The notes beneath the pieces are model-generated. The model saw nothing but the letters and a program-made list of their open reading frames with translations, ran no database searches and was not told the DNA's origin. The position numbers and the translations under genes were made by a program. Below are positions 41,825-51,443 of a stretch of DNA of 64,000 nucleotides, piece after piece. Positions within the stretch are counted from its first letter, which is position 1. Every line of letters starts with the position of its first letter. This DNA comes from Roseovarius indicus (GTDB lineage: Bacteria; Pseudomonadota; Alphaproteobacteria; Rhodobacterales; Rhodobacteraceae): NCBI RefSeq assembly GCF_008728195.1, contig NZ_CP031598.1, forward strand, positions 1,178,001 to 1,242,000. The letters run 5' to 3'.

Positions 41825-42673
41825 TTACGTCGTTGATATCGTGGCCGTCATTGCGGTGTACCCGCCCGGCCCCTCGGCCCAGAGCGCGTGCGACTGGTCT
41901 TCGTCCCGCCGCCCGCGCAGGGCGACGTCGCCGCCCGAGAACAAGGGCGCGCGCCCGCGAAACGAAAAGCTCCGCGGCGCGGCGCCAACATGCTCGCGAA
42001 ACCCCTTCATCAGCAGCGTCGCGGTCAGGGGCCCGTGCATGACAAGCCCCGGATAGCCCTCGTCCTGCGTGGCATAGGGCAGGTCGTAATGAATGCGGTG
42101 GGCGTTGAAGGTCAGCGCCGAGAACCGGAACAGCACGATCGGGTCAGGCCGGAACATGTCCTGCCAGTCATGCGCCGGGGTCTCGGCGCCGGGGTCGGGT
42201 TCCGGCTGACGGGTCGTCGAATGCCCGCGATAGACGATGTCCTGCTCTTCCTCCACGGCCAGCCCGTCATGGCCGGACAGCCGGTGTTTGAGCGTCAGAA
42301 AAACCAGATCGCCCTGCTTGCCGGATTTCTCCTTCACCGAAAGGATCTCGGTCTCCCGCGTCACCGTCTCGCCAACCCGCAGCGGGGCGTGAAACACCAG
42401 CCGGCCACCGGCCCACATGCGGCGGGGCAGGGGGATCGGAGGCATGAAGCCCGTGCGCTCGGGGTGCCCGTCGGGGCCGAGCCCCGACCGCGCGGTCGTC
42501 GGTGCGAAGTAGAACCAGTGCCACAGGGGCGGCAGCGGGTCGCCATCGCCGAAAGCCGCGCCATCGTCGTATAGCGCGGCAACGCGTCGGGCGTGCTCGG
42601 CGTGGAACCTGTCCTGTGCCGTCTCCGTGCGGCCGATCCAGTCCTGCAGGTCGGGATCATGGGTGCTGGTCAA
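41825..42673 (-). CDS. FAS1-like / mesaconyl-CoA-hydratase-like dehydratase (MaoC N-type)
   Basis: A 282-residue protein of the FAS1-like dehydratase / mesaconyl-C4-CoA hydratase group: WHWFYFAPTTARSGLGPDGHPERTGFMPPIPLPRRMWAGG near residues 51-91 is characteristic, and NAHRIHYDLPYATQDEGYPGLVMHGP carries the hotdog His motif. It starts with TTG at 42673, with AAGG 8 bases before; no in-frame ATG suits. Probable second hydratase of the pathway, perhaps for a substituted enoyl-CoA. Confidence 0.85.
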   Translation of the reverse strand: MTSTHDPDLQDWIGRTETAQDRFHAEHARRVAALYDDGAAFGDGDPLPPLWHWFYFAPTTARSGLGPDGHPERTGFMPPIPLPRRMWAGGRLVFHAPLRVGETVTRETEILSVKEKSGKQGDLVFLTLKHRLSGHDGLAVEEEQDIVYRGHSTTRQPEPDPGAETPAHDWQDMFRPDPIVLFRFSALTFNAHRIHYDLPYATQDEGYPGLVMHGPLTATLLMKGFREHVGAAPRSFSFRGRAPLFSGGDVALRGRRDEDQSHALWAEGPGGYTAMTATISTT

Positions 42674-42722
42674 GCCGGAACCTTCTCGTTGCTTCTGGTG
42701 GTCACGATGGGATGCCCCTGTG

Positions 42723-43526
42723 TCAGGTCGCGGGCTTGAGAAAATCCGGCCGCCGCTTTTCTTTGTGAGAGGCCAGCCCCTCCTTCACCTCCGGTCCGGT
42801 GAAGCCCAGAAGCTCAAGCGCGAGCGAGGCGTCGAAGGCCGGCCCGGCGCTGCGCATCCAGTTGTTCAGCGCGTGCTTGGTGAAGCGGATCGCGGTCGGC
42901 GCCCCCGCCGCCAGCTTGATGGCCGCCTCCATCGCCTTGTCCTGAAGCTCGTCATCCTCGACCGCGGCCGAGACGAGCCCGATGCGCTCGGCCTCTTCGC
43001 CGGACATGGGCTCACAGAGCAGCAGGTGATATTTCGCCTTCGCCACCCCGCACAGCAGCGGCCAGACGATCGCGGCATGATCGCCCGCCGCCACGCCCAA
43101 CCGCGTGTGCCCGTCGACGATCTTTGCGGTCTTCGCGGCGATCGAGATGTCAGCCATGAGAGCGGCCACAAGCCCCGCGCCAACCGCCGGGCCGTTGATC
43201 GCCGACACGATCGGCTTCTCGCAATCGAGGATGTTGTGAACCAGGCTGCGCGCCTCGTGCCAGACCCGGACGCGCGCCTCGTAACTGTCGATCATCTCCT
43301 CGACCAGGGCGAAGTCGCCACCCGCTGAAAAGGCGCGGCCCTCGGCCTTCAGCAGAACCGACCGCACGTCGGGATCCGAGTGGATCTCTGGCCAGATCTC
43401 GGCAATTTCGGCATGGCCGACGCTGTCGAGCGTGTTCAGCCGGTCAGGGCGGTTGAAGGTGATGCGCAGCACGCCGTCTTCCGGCATGTCGACACTGAAC
43501 GCGGTGTAGCGGGAATAGTCTTTCAT
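42723..43526 (-). CDS. Enoyl-CoA hydratase/isomerase
   Basis: A 267-residue crotonase-type protein: [18 protein letters not shown] forms the first oxyanion site (about residues 62-79) and [24 protein letters not shown] the second (105-128). [22 protein letters not shown] follows where the catalytic Glu region normally lies; Asp replaces one Glu. The start [19 protein letters not shown] at 43526 agrees with the family. It is the second gene of the operon headed by the CoA ligase. Confidence 0.92.
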   Translation of the reverse strand: MKDYSRYTAFSVDMPEDGVLRITFNRPDRLNTLDSVGHAEIAEIWPEIHSDPDVRSVLLKAEGRAFSAGGDFALVEEMIDSYEARVRVWHEARSLVHNILDCEKPIVSAINGPAVGAGLVAALMADISIAAKTAKIVDGHTRLGVAAGDHAAIVWPLLCGVAKAKYHLLLCEPMSGEEAERIGLVSAAVEDDELQDKAMEAAIKLAAGAPTAIRFTKHALNNWMRSAGPAFDASLALELLGFTGPEVKEGLASHKEKRRPDFLKPAT

Positions 43527-43537
43527 CGGTTGCTTCC

Positions 43538-45481
43538 TCAGCTTGCGGAGGTTTCGCTCAGGGCGCCGATCTCTTGCAGCGCCGATGGGTTGTCGAGCGA
43601 CGACAGGTCGCCCGGCGTCTCGTTGCAATAGCTTTGCCGGATCAGGCGCCGCATGACCTTGCCGGATCGGGTCTTGGGCAATTGGCGCACGATATGCACC
43701 TTGCTGGGCCGGAAGGGTTTGCCAAGACGGTCGGCCACTGCGGTGGCACAGGTGGCGGCAAGGTCTTCCGGATCGCCATTGAACTCGGGCTTGGGGATCA
43801 TGAAGACCACGAGCTTCTGCCCCTTCACCGGGTCGGCCACGCCCACCGCGGCGGCCTCGCTGACACCTTCCAGCTCGAGCACGACATCCTCCACCTCGGC
43901 GGGGCCGAGGCGTTTGCCGGCCACCTTGATGGTGTCATCCGACCGGCCCATCATCAGGAACGAGCCATCCTCGGTCTTGAGCGCAAGGTCGCCATGCACC
44001 CAGCACCCGGGAATGGTCGACCAGTAGCTGTCGAGATAACGCGCGTCGTCCTGCCAGAAAGAGGCCGTCATGCCGATGAACGGCTCGCGGATCACCAGCT
44101 CGCCGATCTCGCCCTCAACCGGCTTGCCGGCATTGTCGGTGACGGTGACGTCGATGCCCGGCGTGGCGGTATTGAACCCGCCCGGCGCAATCGGCCTCAC
44201 CTGCACCGAGGAGAGCAGTGCACCGGAGACCTCGGTGCCGCCGGTGTAGTTGATCAGCGGGCTGCCGGGAGACGCGAAATGGTTCTGGAACCATATGAAG
44301 TGTTCGCGGTCGATCACCTCGCCCGCCGTGATCAGCAACTCGACACTCGAGACATCATGTTTGAGCGCAAGGCTCTCATTCGCCGCCAACCCGCGGATCA
44401 GGGTCGGGGCCGAGCCGTAATGGGTGATCTTGTGGTCCTCGATCAGCTTCGACATCCGCGACCAGTCCGGGAAATCGGGCGCGCCGTTGTATAGCACCAA
44501 CGTCGCCCCGCGCATGAGCGCCGTGGCCAGTACCAGCGTCCCGGCAATCCAGCCCATGTCGGCGGGCCAGCAGAACGTGTCGCCCTGGCCCACGTTGAAA
44601 TGCACCGCCGAGTCGTGCGCGATGCGCAGCGGGAAGCCGCCATGAGTGTGCACGGGCCCTTTCGGCTTGCCCGTGGTCCCGGAGGTGAAGATCACCATGA
44701 ACGGATCCATCGGCTCCATGATCTCGACCGGTTTGCCGTCGTCGGCTGTAGCAACAAGATCGTTCCAGTTGACGCCGGTCTCCGGCGTGGCGACGCCGGG
44801 GGCACATTTCCAGATTACCGTCTCGAGCGAGGGCAGCGCTTCGGTGACCGCATGCACCACGGGCTGCATGTCGACATATTTGCCCCGTCTGGTGAAGCCG
44901 GTCGTGGCGATGATGGCCTTGGCCTTGCTCGGTTCCAGCCGCGAGATGACCGCCTCGCTGCCAAAGCCGGAAAAGAGCGGCACGACGATGGCACCGATGG
45001 CCGCCAGCGAAAGAACCGACACCGTGGCCTCGATCCCGTTGTCGCAGAGAAGCCCCACCCGGTCGCCCCGCGTGATGCCGCGGGCCCGCAGCCCGGCCGC
45101 GAACCGGCGGACCTTGTCCTTTAGTTCGGCATAGGTGGCCCGGGCGACGCTCCCGTCTTCCTCTTCGGCGACAAGAGCCAGCTGATCGGCGGTTTCCGGC
45201 GCTTCGCCAAAGCCCAGTACGGTATTGACCCAGTTCAGTTTTCCGCCGGGAAACCAGCTGGGAAACTCCTTGCCTCGCGAGAGATCGACATATGACACGG
45301 GCGGGGTGTCCCACTTGATGCCGAGATAGTCGATGGCAACGAACCAGTACCGTTCCGGCTCCTCGATCGAGAGCTTCAGAAGGCTGTCGTAATCCTGAAG
45401 CCCCATGGAGGCAGCCAGCTTCAGGGCATGCGCCTTCTCGAAATGGCGCGGCTCGGGATGCCAGGTCTTTGCGTCGGTCAT
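43538..45481 (-). CDS. AMP-forming acyl-CoA synthetase (acetyl-CoA-synthetase-like)
   Basis: A 647-residue adenylating enzyme with an N-terminal ACAS-type segment (WFPGGKLNWVNTVL), the P-loop FTSGTTGKPKG near residues 262-272, YTGGTEVSG, the hinge MMGRSDDTIKVAGKRLGPAEVE and the catalytic Lys in LPKTRSGKVMRRL near the C-terminus. It makes the CoA thioester of an organic acid at the cost of ATP. It heads the eight-gene reverse operon down to the thiolase and has a TetR-type palindrome 136 bases upstream. The acid is unknown. Confidence 0.94.
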   Translation of the reverse strand: MTDAKTWHPEPRHFEKAHALKLAASMGLQDYDSLLKLSIEEPERYWFVAIDYLGIKWDTPPVSYVDLSRGKEFPSWFPGGKLNWVNTVLGFGEAPETADQLALVAEEEDGSVARATYAELKDKVRRFAAGLRARGITRGDRVGLLCDNGIEATVSVLSLAAIGAIVVPLFSGFGSEAVISRLEPSKAKAIIATTGFTRRGKYVDMQPVVHAVTEALPSLETVIWKCAPGVATPETGVNWNDLVATADDGKPVEIMEPMDPFMVIFTSGTTGKPKGPVHTHGGFPLRIAHDSAVHFNVGQGDTFCWPADMGWIAGTLVLATALMRGATLVLYNGAPDFPDWSRMSKLIEDHKITHYGSAPTLIRGLAANESLALKHDVSSVELLITAGEVIDREHFIWFQNHFASPGSPLINYTGGTEVSGALLSSVQVRPIAPGGFNTATPGIDVTVTDNAGKPVEGEIGELVIREPFIGMTASFWQDDARYLDSYWSTIPGCWVHGDLALKTEDGSFLMMGRSDDTIKVAGKRLGPAEVEDVVLELEGVSEAAAVGVADPVKGQKLVVFMIPKPEFNGDPEDLAATCATAVADRLGKPFRPSKVHIVRQLPKTRSGKVMRRLIRQSYCNETPGDLSSLDNPSALQEIGALSETSAS

Positions 45482-45616
45482 GTTCCGGTCTCCGAATTCT
45501 TTACCGGCCATCGAAGTGCAGGGGCAGCGGACCGCGGGCCGCGCCCCTGCGAGAGGGTTCGCCGGCCCGTTGCCTCGCTGGTTCGGAGAGGCCACGGGCC
45601 GGCGACTCCTAGCTAC

Positions 45617-45630
45617 CTAACATATGTTCG
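45617..45630. promoter_or_regulatory. Candidate TetR operator before the CoA ligase operon
   Basis: CTAACATATGTTCG, matching CTAAC-N4-GTTAG in 9 of 10 arm positions. It is between the CoA ligase start (45481) and the LysR stop (45695). Confidence 0.6.
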
Positions 45631-45694
45631 AATGGCCAGTCAGTGGATGCCAATGCTGCTAAAGGGCCAGCCTATGCCGGCTGTGGCCCTCTTG

Positions 45695-46690
45695 TCAGGC
45701 ATCGCAATGGCTTGGCGCACCGCCGATGTAAGTCGCATCGAGATCGTATTTTCCGATCATTTCCCGCACGATGTTCAGCACGGTCTGCTCCACCTTCATG
45801 CTCGCCAGAGACGCCGTGCGCGTCTGCTTGCGGGCAAGGTAGGTGGTGCGCAGGAAGGTGGGCGCAACGATCCGGGTCAGCGCAAGCTTGTTGCTGGCCA
45901 GACCGTTTGCCACCGCCGCACGCGGCAGGATGGTGCAGGCGCTCGCGCGGCTCACCAGCTCGATGATCTGCGACAGCGAGTTCAGCTCGACCACCACGTC
46001 CAGGTCGATTCCGTTGGCCTGGGCGAAGCTATCCATCGCGCGCCGCGCACTGTGCGGGCGGCTGGGCAGAACCAGGGGAACCTTGCCGAGCTCTTCCACC
46101 CGGATGGTCGCGTTACCTTCGGCATCGGGCGCGACGGGCATGTCGTCGGGGGCCGAGACAAGGAACATCTCTTCCTCCATCACCGGGGTGATCTGGATGT
46201 CCTGGTTCTGGGGGTTGGCATAGACGAACCCGAAATCGATTGTTTCGTCGGCGAGCCATTCCTGGATATGACCTGACAGCCCCTCGGTCAGCTCAAGCTT
46301 GATGCTCGGCAATTCGAGGCGGCTGGTTTCTGCCAGCGGCACGCTGGCGATATGGCTGAGCGAGGGCGGCAGCCCGATGGAAACCGTGCCGCTCATGTCA
46401 TGGCCAAGCTGGCGCAGGCTGTTGGTGATCTTGTCCGCCACGTCGACAAGCGACTTGCCTTCGAGCGCGAGATACCGTCCGGCCTCGGTCAGGGTGACGC
46501 CGCGCGGGCTGCGGATGGCCAGGCGCGTGTTCAGTTTCTTCTCCAGCCGGGTGATGTTCTCCGACAGCGACGGTTGCGCAACGCCAAGAGCGTTGGCCGC
46601 CTTGGAAATCGACCCGAGCTGGTCGAGCATCATCAGGTAATAGACATGCTTGATGTCTATGGCGGGTGCTTGGAACTTGGTGTGAATCAT
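45695..46690 (-). CDS. LysR-family transcriptional regulator
   Basis: A 331-residue LysR regulator: winged HTH near residues 15-70 (DQLGSISKAANALGVAQPSLSENITRLEKKL) and effector domain with VSIGLPPSLSHIAS. It resembles the Nac/CbpB-like group that responds to aromatic or nitrogen compounds. AGGGAGGAGCC lies just before ATG 46690. Transcribed towards the CoA ligase operon, and preceded by a near-perfect CTAAC-type site at 46785, so it may itself be under TetR control. Confidence 0.92.
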   Translation of the reverse strand: MIHTKFQAPAIDIKHVYYLMMLDQLGSISKAANALGVAQPSLSENITRLEKKLNTRLAIRSPRGVTLTEAGRYLALEGKSLVDVADKITNSLRQLGHDMSGTVSIGLPPSLSHIASVPLAETSRLELPSIKLELTEGLSGHIQEWLADETIDFGFVYANPQNQDIQITPVMEEEMFLVSAPDDMPVAPDAEGNATIRVEELGKVPLVLPSRPHSARRAMDSFAQANGIDLDVVVELNSLSQIIELVSRASACTILPRAAVANGLASNKLALTRIVAPTFLRTTYLARKQTRTASLASMKVEQTVLNIVREMIGKYDLDATYIGGAPSHCDA

Positions 46691-46784
46691 TGCGGCTCCT
46701 CCCTAAAAAGCCATGACCGCCATTGGCGATCATCTCCCATAGGGAAACCTGATAGGGCATCGCGCGATTCGAATCCACGAAAAA

Positions 46785-46798
46785 ATAACAACCGTTAG
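46785..46798. promoter_or_regulatory. Candidate TetR operator before the LysR gene
   Basis: ATAACAACCGTTAG matches CTAAC-N4-GTTAG in 9 of 10 arm positions. It lies 95 bases before the LysR start at 46690. Confidence 0.55.
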
Positions 46799-46916
46799 GT
46801 AGGTAGCGTTCAGGGCCGTCGCATGCCCGCCAATCCCCTTTGAAACAAAGGATGAATGCATGCAGAAAACGTAATCGGGGAAGTGCGGAAGCTGCACCGA
46901 CGGCCGTTGCGCCGGT

Positions 46917-48107
46917 TCAGACGATGCCGTCGGCCTTGAGCCTCTTGATGTCGTCTTCGCCCATCTCAAGCGCCTTCAGAAGGTCGAAGGTGTCGGCCCC
47001 AAGTTCGGGCGCCATGCGCCGGTCGGTGCTGTCGGCGCTGCGGGTGTGGATCGACCGGGCGACAAGCGGAAGAGGCTTGCCATCGTCCGAGACCGAGAGA
47101 TCTTCAACGTAGTCGTCGAACCCCTTGAAGTTCAGCGTGTCCGCCGGTGTAAGGCACCGGCACGCGGGCACACGGTTGGCGGATAACTCGTCAAGGCATT
47201 GGCGGAAGGTGCGTGTCTTGCACCAGTCGGCCATGATCCTGCTGAGTTCCTCGCCATTCTCGCCGCGGTCGCTGTCTGTCGCGTAACGCGGGTCGTCGAC
47301 CAGCTCGGGCATCCCCATGAGGTTGGCCCAACGGCGGAACATCGCATCGCCGATCACCTGCACCATCACCCATCCGTCGGTGGCGGCGTAAAGGTCGGAG
47401 GGCCCGGCGATGGGGCTGCGGTTGCCCATCGGCTTGCGAGACCGATAGCCCGAAGCCTCTTCCATCAGCATCGGGTTCATCATCGTCAACGCGGTGCCCA
47501 TCAGCGAACAGCTGACATGCTGGCCCTGGCCCGTCTTCATACGCTCGATTACGGCCGTCATCGTGGCAAACGCGGCTGACATGGCCGTGGCGTAATCGAC
47601 ATAGGAGACCGCCGCGCGCGTCGGGCGCTGGCCATCGCCGGTCAGGTACATGCTGCCGCTCAGGGCCTGACCCGTGCCATCGAACCCGACGCGATCACGA
47701 TCGCGCCCCGAGGCATCGAAGGCCGAAATGGACGTCAGGATGATGTCCGGCTTGATCTTGCAGAGGCTTTCGTAATCCAGCCCCAACTTGTGCAGAGCGG
47801 CATGCGGAACATTGACGACAACGATATCCGTGGTGGCGATAAGCCGTTCCAGCACGGCGCGCCCGGCTTCGGTCGAGAAATCCAGCGTCAGCGATTTCTT
47901 GTTGTTGTTGACTTGAAGGTAAAGCCCGCCGCGCCCCTCGATGCCGACAGGCATGACGACCCGGTCAGTCGCGCCTTCGGGCGGTTCGACGCGGATCACC
48001 TCGGCGCCCTCGTTCGCCAGCAGGTGAGAGCAATAGGGCGCCGCGATGTAACGGCCGAAATCCAGAACGCGGAGCCCGGAAAGGACCGGCCCGGTTGTCT
48101 TTTGCAT
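46917..48107 (-). CDS. CaiB/BaiF-type CoA transferase
   Basis: A 396-residue class III CoA transferase: GLRVLDFGRYIAAPYCSHLLANEGAEVIRVEPP near the N-terminus, the catalytic Asp in AVSYVDYATAMSAAF and GHQ-like ERMKTGQGQHVSCSLMGTAL. Start set at ATG 48107 from family alignment; its ribosome site is weak, and ATG 48170 is an alternative. It moves CoA between acids without ATP. The perfect TetR palindrome at 48188-48201 stands just upstream. Confidence 0.88.
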   Translation of the reverse strand: MQKTTGPVLSGLRVLDFGRYIAAPYCSHLLANEGAEVIRVEPPEGATDRVVMPVGIEGRGGLYLQVNNNKKSLTLDFSTEAGRAVLERLIATTDIVVVNVPHAALHKLGLDYESLCKIKPDIILTSISAFDASGRDRDRVGFDGTGQALSGSMYLTGDGQRPTRAAVSYVDYATAMSAAFATMTAVIERMKTGQGQHVSCSLMGTALTMMNPMLMEEASGYRSRKPMGNRSPIAGPSDLYAATDGWVMVQVIGDAMFRRWANLMGMPELVDDPRYATDSDRGENGEELSRIMADWCKTRTFRQCLDELSANRVPACRCLTPADTLNFKGFDDYVEDLSVSDDGKPLPLVARSIHTRSADSTDRRMAPELGADTFDLLKALEMGEDDIKRLKADGIV

Positions 48108-48187
48108 CCCTGCCGTCGCGTCTGCCCGCAAGTCGTCCTCCTGTCGCCGATGCTGGCAAGGCCATGGCATCGAAGCGAAAAATCCTT

Positions 48188-48201
48188 CTAACAAATGTTA
48201 G
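48188..48201. promoter_or_regulatory. Candidate TetR operator before the CaiB/BaiF gene (perfect)
   Basis: CTAACAAATGTTAG, a perfect CTAAC-N4-GTTAG palindrome (extendable to TCTAAC/GTTAGA). It lies about 80 bases upstream of the chosen start at 48107. Confidence 0.7.
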
Positions 48202-48297
48202 ATTTATTTGCCGCCGGCAAGACGGTCAACAAGACAGTTTTTTGCGGTAGGCATTCCGGGTGGAGCTAAAAGAAAAACCTTTCGCTCCAGTGCGGGC

Positions 48298-49551
48298 TCA
48301 AAGCATCCCCCCGTCCTTCGCGGCCCGTTCCAGGGGCTCTCGATGGTCTGGATGGGCGACGGCGATCATGGTGCCGACGCGCTGCTTGAGAGAAAGTCCA
48401 CGCAGGTCGGCGATGCCGTGCTCGGTGACGATCACGCAACTGTCGGCACGAGGCACCGAGACCGGGCCGGATAACTGCGCAACGATACGACTGCGGTCAC
48501 GCGCCGTGGAGGGCAGGGCGACGATCGGCACGCCGCGTTCCACGGAACCGGCTGCCCGCAGGAAATCGATGATTCCCCCGACGGCGCCGACGTATCGCCC
48601 GCCGGCAACCTCGGAATTGATCTGCCCTGTCAGGTCGACTTCGACCGCCGAATTCACGGCGACGAAGTTCCCGAGCTGCCCCAGGATCATCGGGTCGTGC
48701 GTGTATTCCGTTCCGCGAAGCTCCAGGGTCGGATTCCGGTGCGCAAAGGCGCGCAGTTCGGCGCCGCCCATCAGCACGCCGCCGATGCTGAGACCTTTGT
48801 CGACGGCCTTGCGGGCATTGGTTACGGCGCCCGACCTGTGCAGGCAGGCCATACCATCGCCGATGCTGCCCGTATGCACCCCGAGGTCGCGCCGGTCGGA
48901 CAGCTGGGCCATGACCGCGTCTGGGATGGTGCCGATACCCGTCTGCAAGGTTGCGCCGTCCTCGATGAGGCTAGCGGCGTTCCGGCCGATCGCATCGGCC
49001 ACCGGGTCGATCTTGATTTCTGCGTCGGCAGGCAAGTCCTCGTCGGACGCAAGGAGCAGGTCGAAATCGCCCTTTGCAAGATAGGGCCCGCCGTGGGTCC
49101 AGGGTACATCGGGATGAACTTCGGCCAGCACCACGCGGGCATGTTTGAGCGGCTCGGTCAGGTATTCCCGCGCCATGCCGAGGCTGTAGCGCCCCGCGTC
49201 ATCAGGCGGAGAAACCTGAAGCATCATCACATCGACCCGCAGCGCGCCGGAGCGCACCAGATGAGGCAGCCGCGAATAGTGAACAGGCAGGATATCGAGC
49301 GCGCCGCTCGGGGCGAGCTTGCGGGTGGTGCCGCCCCCGCCATAGGCGAGGAAATCCATCGCGTCGGCATGCTCGGGCTGCAATTGCCCGGAAAGCCCGA
49401 TACCAAGGAAAACGCGGACGCGGCCGACCTCGTGGCGCTGCTCCACAAGGTTTCGGATCAGGCGGCGGGGCTCTGCGTGGGATTGCCCCCACATGATCGT
49501 GTCGCCGGGTCTGATGAAAGAAGACAGATCGGGGTCTGGTGACTGGGGCAT
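48298..49551 (-). CDS. Acetyl-CoA hydrolase/transferase-family CoA transferase
   Basis: A 417-residue class I CoA transferase of the 4-hydroxybutyrate/acetate type: FLGIGLSGQLQPE, GIGTIPDAVMAQL, HTGSIGDGMACL, and NSAVEVDLTGQINSEVAGG, where Glu is the catalytic residue, near 307-325. The ATG at 49551 is used; an in-frame GTG at 49590 lacks a ribosome site. It stands downstream of the TetR gene on the same strand, so the two may be transcribed together. Likely donates CoA from acetyl-CoA to a carboxylic acid. Confidence 0.9.
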   Translation of the reverse strand: MPQSPDPDLSSFIRPGDTIMWGQSHAEPRRLIRNLVEQRHEVGRVRVFLGIGLSGQLQPEHADAMDFLAYGGGGTTRKLAPSGALDILPVHYSRLPHLVRSGALRVDVMMLQVSPPDDAGRYSLGMAREYLTEPLKHARVVLAEVHPDVPWTHGGPYLAKGDFDLLLASDEDLPADAEIKIDPVADAIGRNAASLIEDGATLQTGIGTIPDAVMAQLSDRRDLGVHTGSIGDGMACLHRSGAVTNARKAVDKGLSIGGVLMGGAELRAFAHRNPTLELRGTEYTHDPMILGQLGNFVAVNSAVEVDLTGQINSEVAGGRYVGAVGGIIDFLRAAGSVERGVPIVALPSTARDRSRIVAQLSGPVSVPRADSCVIVTEHGIADLRGLSLKQRVGTMIAVAHPDHREPLERAAKDGGML

Positions 49552-49689
49552 CCGGAAGCCGGCCTTTCCTTCATCGTGGCGCGCCGGCACACTAGGCGGG
49601 GCACGTCATGCCCGGAACAGCGATTTCCCGCGAGTGGCCAAAGGGTCAGCCTTTGCCGGAGAGCGCAGGTGTAATGGTGTGGTGCTGGC

Positions 49690-50325
49690 TCAGCCGTGGG
49701 GCTTGGGCGAAATGCCGTTCATGGTGGTTTCGACGACCATGTCGACCACGTGCTCGATCTTCATGTGCTCGATATTCGCCCATTCCGGCGCCCGGTTCAG
49801 ACCGCTCAGAATGTACGGCGCAAAGAGATCGAGATCGAGGTCGGCGCGGATTTCGCCCGTGGCCTTGCCCTGGGCAATCAGGTCTTTCCAGAAATCGGCA
49901 TATTTCTTGCGGACGATCCGCCCCTGCCGCTTGATGACCGGTGTGAGGTGTTCATAGACCTGCATCAGGGGCAGTTCGCGGTCGACCTTGCAGGAGATGT
50001 GCACATGCACCGCGCGGCGCAACCGGTCGACGAACGGCGTGGACGCCGGCAGGTCTTCGACCGCGCTGCGCACCTGTTCCAGCAGCGTTTCAGTGCCCTT
50101 GTTCATGATCTCGACGACAATCTCGTCCTTCGAGGCGAAATGGTAATAGAGGCTTCCGGCCTTGATGTTCACCCGCTGCGAGATCGAACGCATCGTGCAG
50201 GCGTTGAACCCCTCGCTGACGATCAACTGCGCTGCCGCTTCGAGGATGCCTTCCCGGGTTGCATTTTCCTGGCCCGTGGCGCCGCGGCCTTTCCTGGGTT
50301 TTCTGGCGGAAGCAGCCTGGTTCAT
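49690..50325 (-). CDS. TetR-family transcriptional regulator
   Basis: A 211-residue TetR/AcrR repressor: HTH near residues 25-65 (GILEAAAQLIVSEGFNACTMRSISQRVNIKAGSLYYHFASKDEIV) and a helical ligand domain. I use ATG 50325 (AAGGA 10-11 bases before); a TTG two codons earlier is an alternative. It is divergent from the SDR gene at 50666. Palindromes of the form CTAAC-N4-GTTAG flank the surrounding catabolic operons, and this is the only TetR gene in view, so it is the natural candidate to bind them, probably with an acyl-CoA as inducer. Confidence 0.93.
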   Translation of the reverse strand: MNQAASARKPRKGRGATGQENATREGILEAAAQLIVSEGFNACTMRSISQRVNIKAGSLYYHFASKDEIVVEIMNKGTETLLEQVRSAVEDLPASTPFVDRLRRAVHVHISCKVDRELPLMQVYEHLTPVIKRQGRIVRKKYADFWKDLIAQGKATGEIRADLDLDLFAPYILSGLNRAPEWANIEHMKIEHVVDMVVETTMNGISPKPHG

Positions 50326-50665
50326 CTGCAACTTATCCTTTTTCGTTCCTGCGGCCTGTCAACCATTAGGTATGTGATCCGGCTTTGGATGTCCATGTTG
50401 CCACGGTGCCGCGGCGCGTCTGTCCTTCAACTTGCCTCCGCCTCTGCAGCGGGCGATTTGGGTGCCGGATGCCGGCAAACCGCGAACCCCTGTGCGGTTC
50501 ACAATATTGGCGTGGAGCGCACCGTTCCTGCAAGGTCTCCTGTCCAGAGCGTCAATCCTCCTATGCCCCCTATGGCAAATCGTGCATCCACGCCCCTTGG
50601 CGTGGACATGTACACGATCGATCAGGATATACAAACAGACGTTAGACAGGATGAACGGAGGCAGG
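50326..50665. promoter_or_regulatory. Divergent TetR / SDR intergenic region
   Basis: 340 bases. TCCACGCC (50587-50594), CCTT loop, GGCGTGGA (50599-50606) is a perfect 8-bp stem. The TetR-like site at 50632-50645 adjoins the SDR ribosome site. The rest is ordinary promoter DNA with no gene-like ORF. Confidence 0.45.
50632..50645. promoter_or_regulatory. Candidate TetR operator before the SDR gene
   Basis: CAAACAGACGTTAG matches CTAAC-N4-GTTAG in 9 of 10 arm positions, 20 bases before the SDR start at 50666. Confidence 0.5.
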
Positions 50666-51421
50666 ATGACCGGAAGACTCGACGGAAAAGTGGCGCTCGT
50701 GACCGGGGCCGGCGGCGGCATCGGCGCGGCGATCTGTGACAGGTTCATCGCTGAAGGCGCCCGCGTGCTGGCAGCCGATATCTCCGACGAGGCGATCGCG
50801 CGTGCAGTCAAGGCCGCGGAAGGAAGCGAGCGCCTTCTGCCGATGACATGCGACATTACCGAGCCCGGTGATGTGCAGGCCGCCGTCACCCGCGCCGTCG
50901 AGGTCTTCGGCAAGCTCGACACGCTCGTCAACGCCGCCGGAGGCTCGACCCCTCATGATGGCCGCGTGACGGAAGCGCCGGACGAGGAATTCTGGCGGGC
51001 GATCCGGCTCGATCTCTACGGCACATTCCTTGTCTGCAAGCATGGCGTTCCCGAACTGGTGAAGGCCGGGGGCGGAGCCGTCGTCAATTTCTCGTCGATG
51101 GTTGCCAAGATGGCCCTGCCGGAGCGTGATTGTTACACCGCCGCCAAGGGCGGGGTTTCGGCCCTCACCCGTTCAATGGCGCAGGAATATGCCCAGGACG
51201 GGATCCGCGTGAATGCCATCGCGCCCGGGCTTACACTCTCCGAACGCGTGCGGGGTCTCGTGGAGGAGCGGGACGAACTCAGGAAGCTTGCCGATCAATG
51301 CCTTCTCGGCCCCAACGACCCATTGGACATGGCATACATGGCGGTCTACCTCGCGTCCGACGAGGCACGGCGGACCACTGGCCAGATCTTGTCGGTCGAC
51401 AGCGGCGTGACCATCTACTGA
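50666..51421 (+). CDS. Short-chain dehydrogenase/reductase
   Basis: A 251-residue SDR: TGAGGGIG (residues 14-21), NAAGG in the usual NNAG place, catalytic Ser in NFSSMV and YTAAK. GGAGG stands 4 bases before ATG 50666; an in-frame ATG at 50651 has a poorer site. It is divergent from the TetR gene and directly follows a near-match to its presumed operator, which fits local repression. Substrate probably a hydroxyacyl or alcohol intermediate. Confidence 0.92.
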   Translation: MTGRLDGKVALVTGAGGGIGAAICDRFIAEGARVLAADISDEAIARAVKAAEGSERLLPMTCDITEPGDVQAAVTRAVEVFGKLDTLVNAAGGSTPHDGRVTEAPDEEFWRAIRLDLYGTFLVCKHGVPELVKAGGGAVVNFSSMVAKMALPERDCYTAAKGGVSALTRSMAQEYAQDGIRVNAIAPGLTLSERVRGLVEERDELRKLADQCLLGPNDPLDMAYMAVYLASDEARRTTGQILSVDSGVTIY

Positions 51422-51443
51422 GGCATGGCCCAAGGTTCAATCG

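Noticed and set aside
50355..50375. TetR autoregulatory site near its own start (ACCATTAGGT)
   Set aside because: The half-sites do not fit CTAAC-N4-GTTAG in spacing or sequence.
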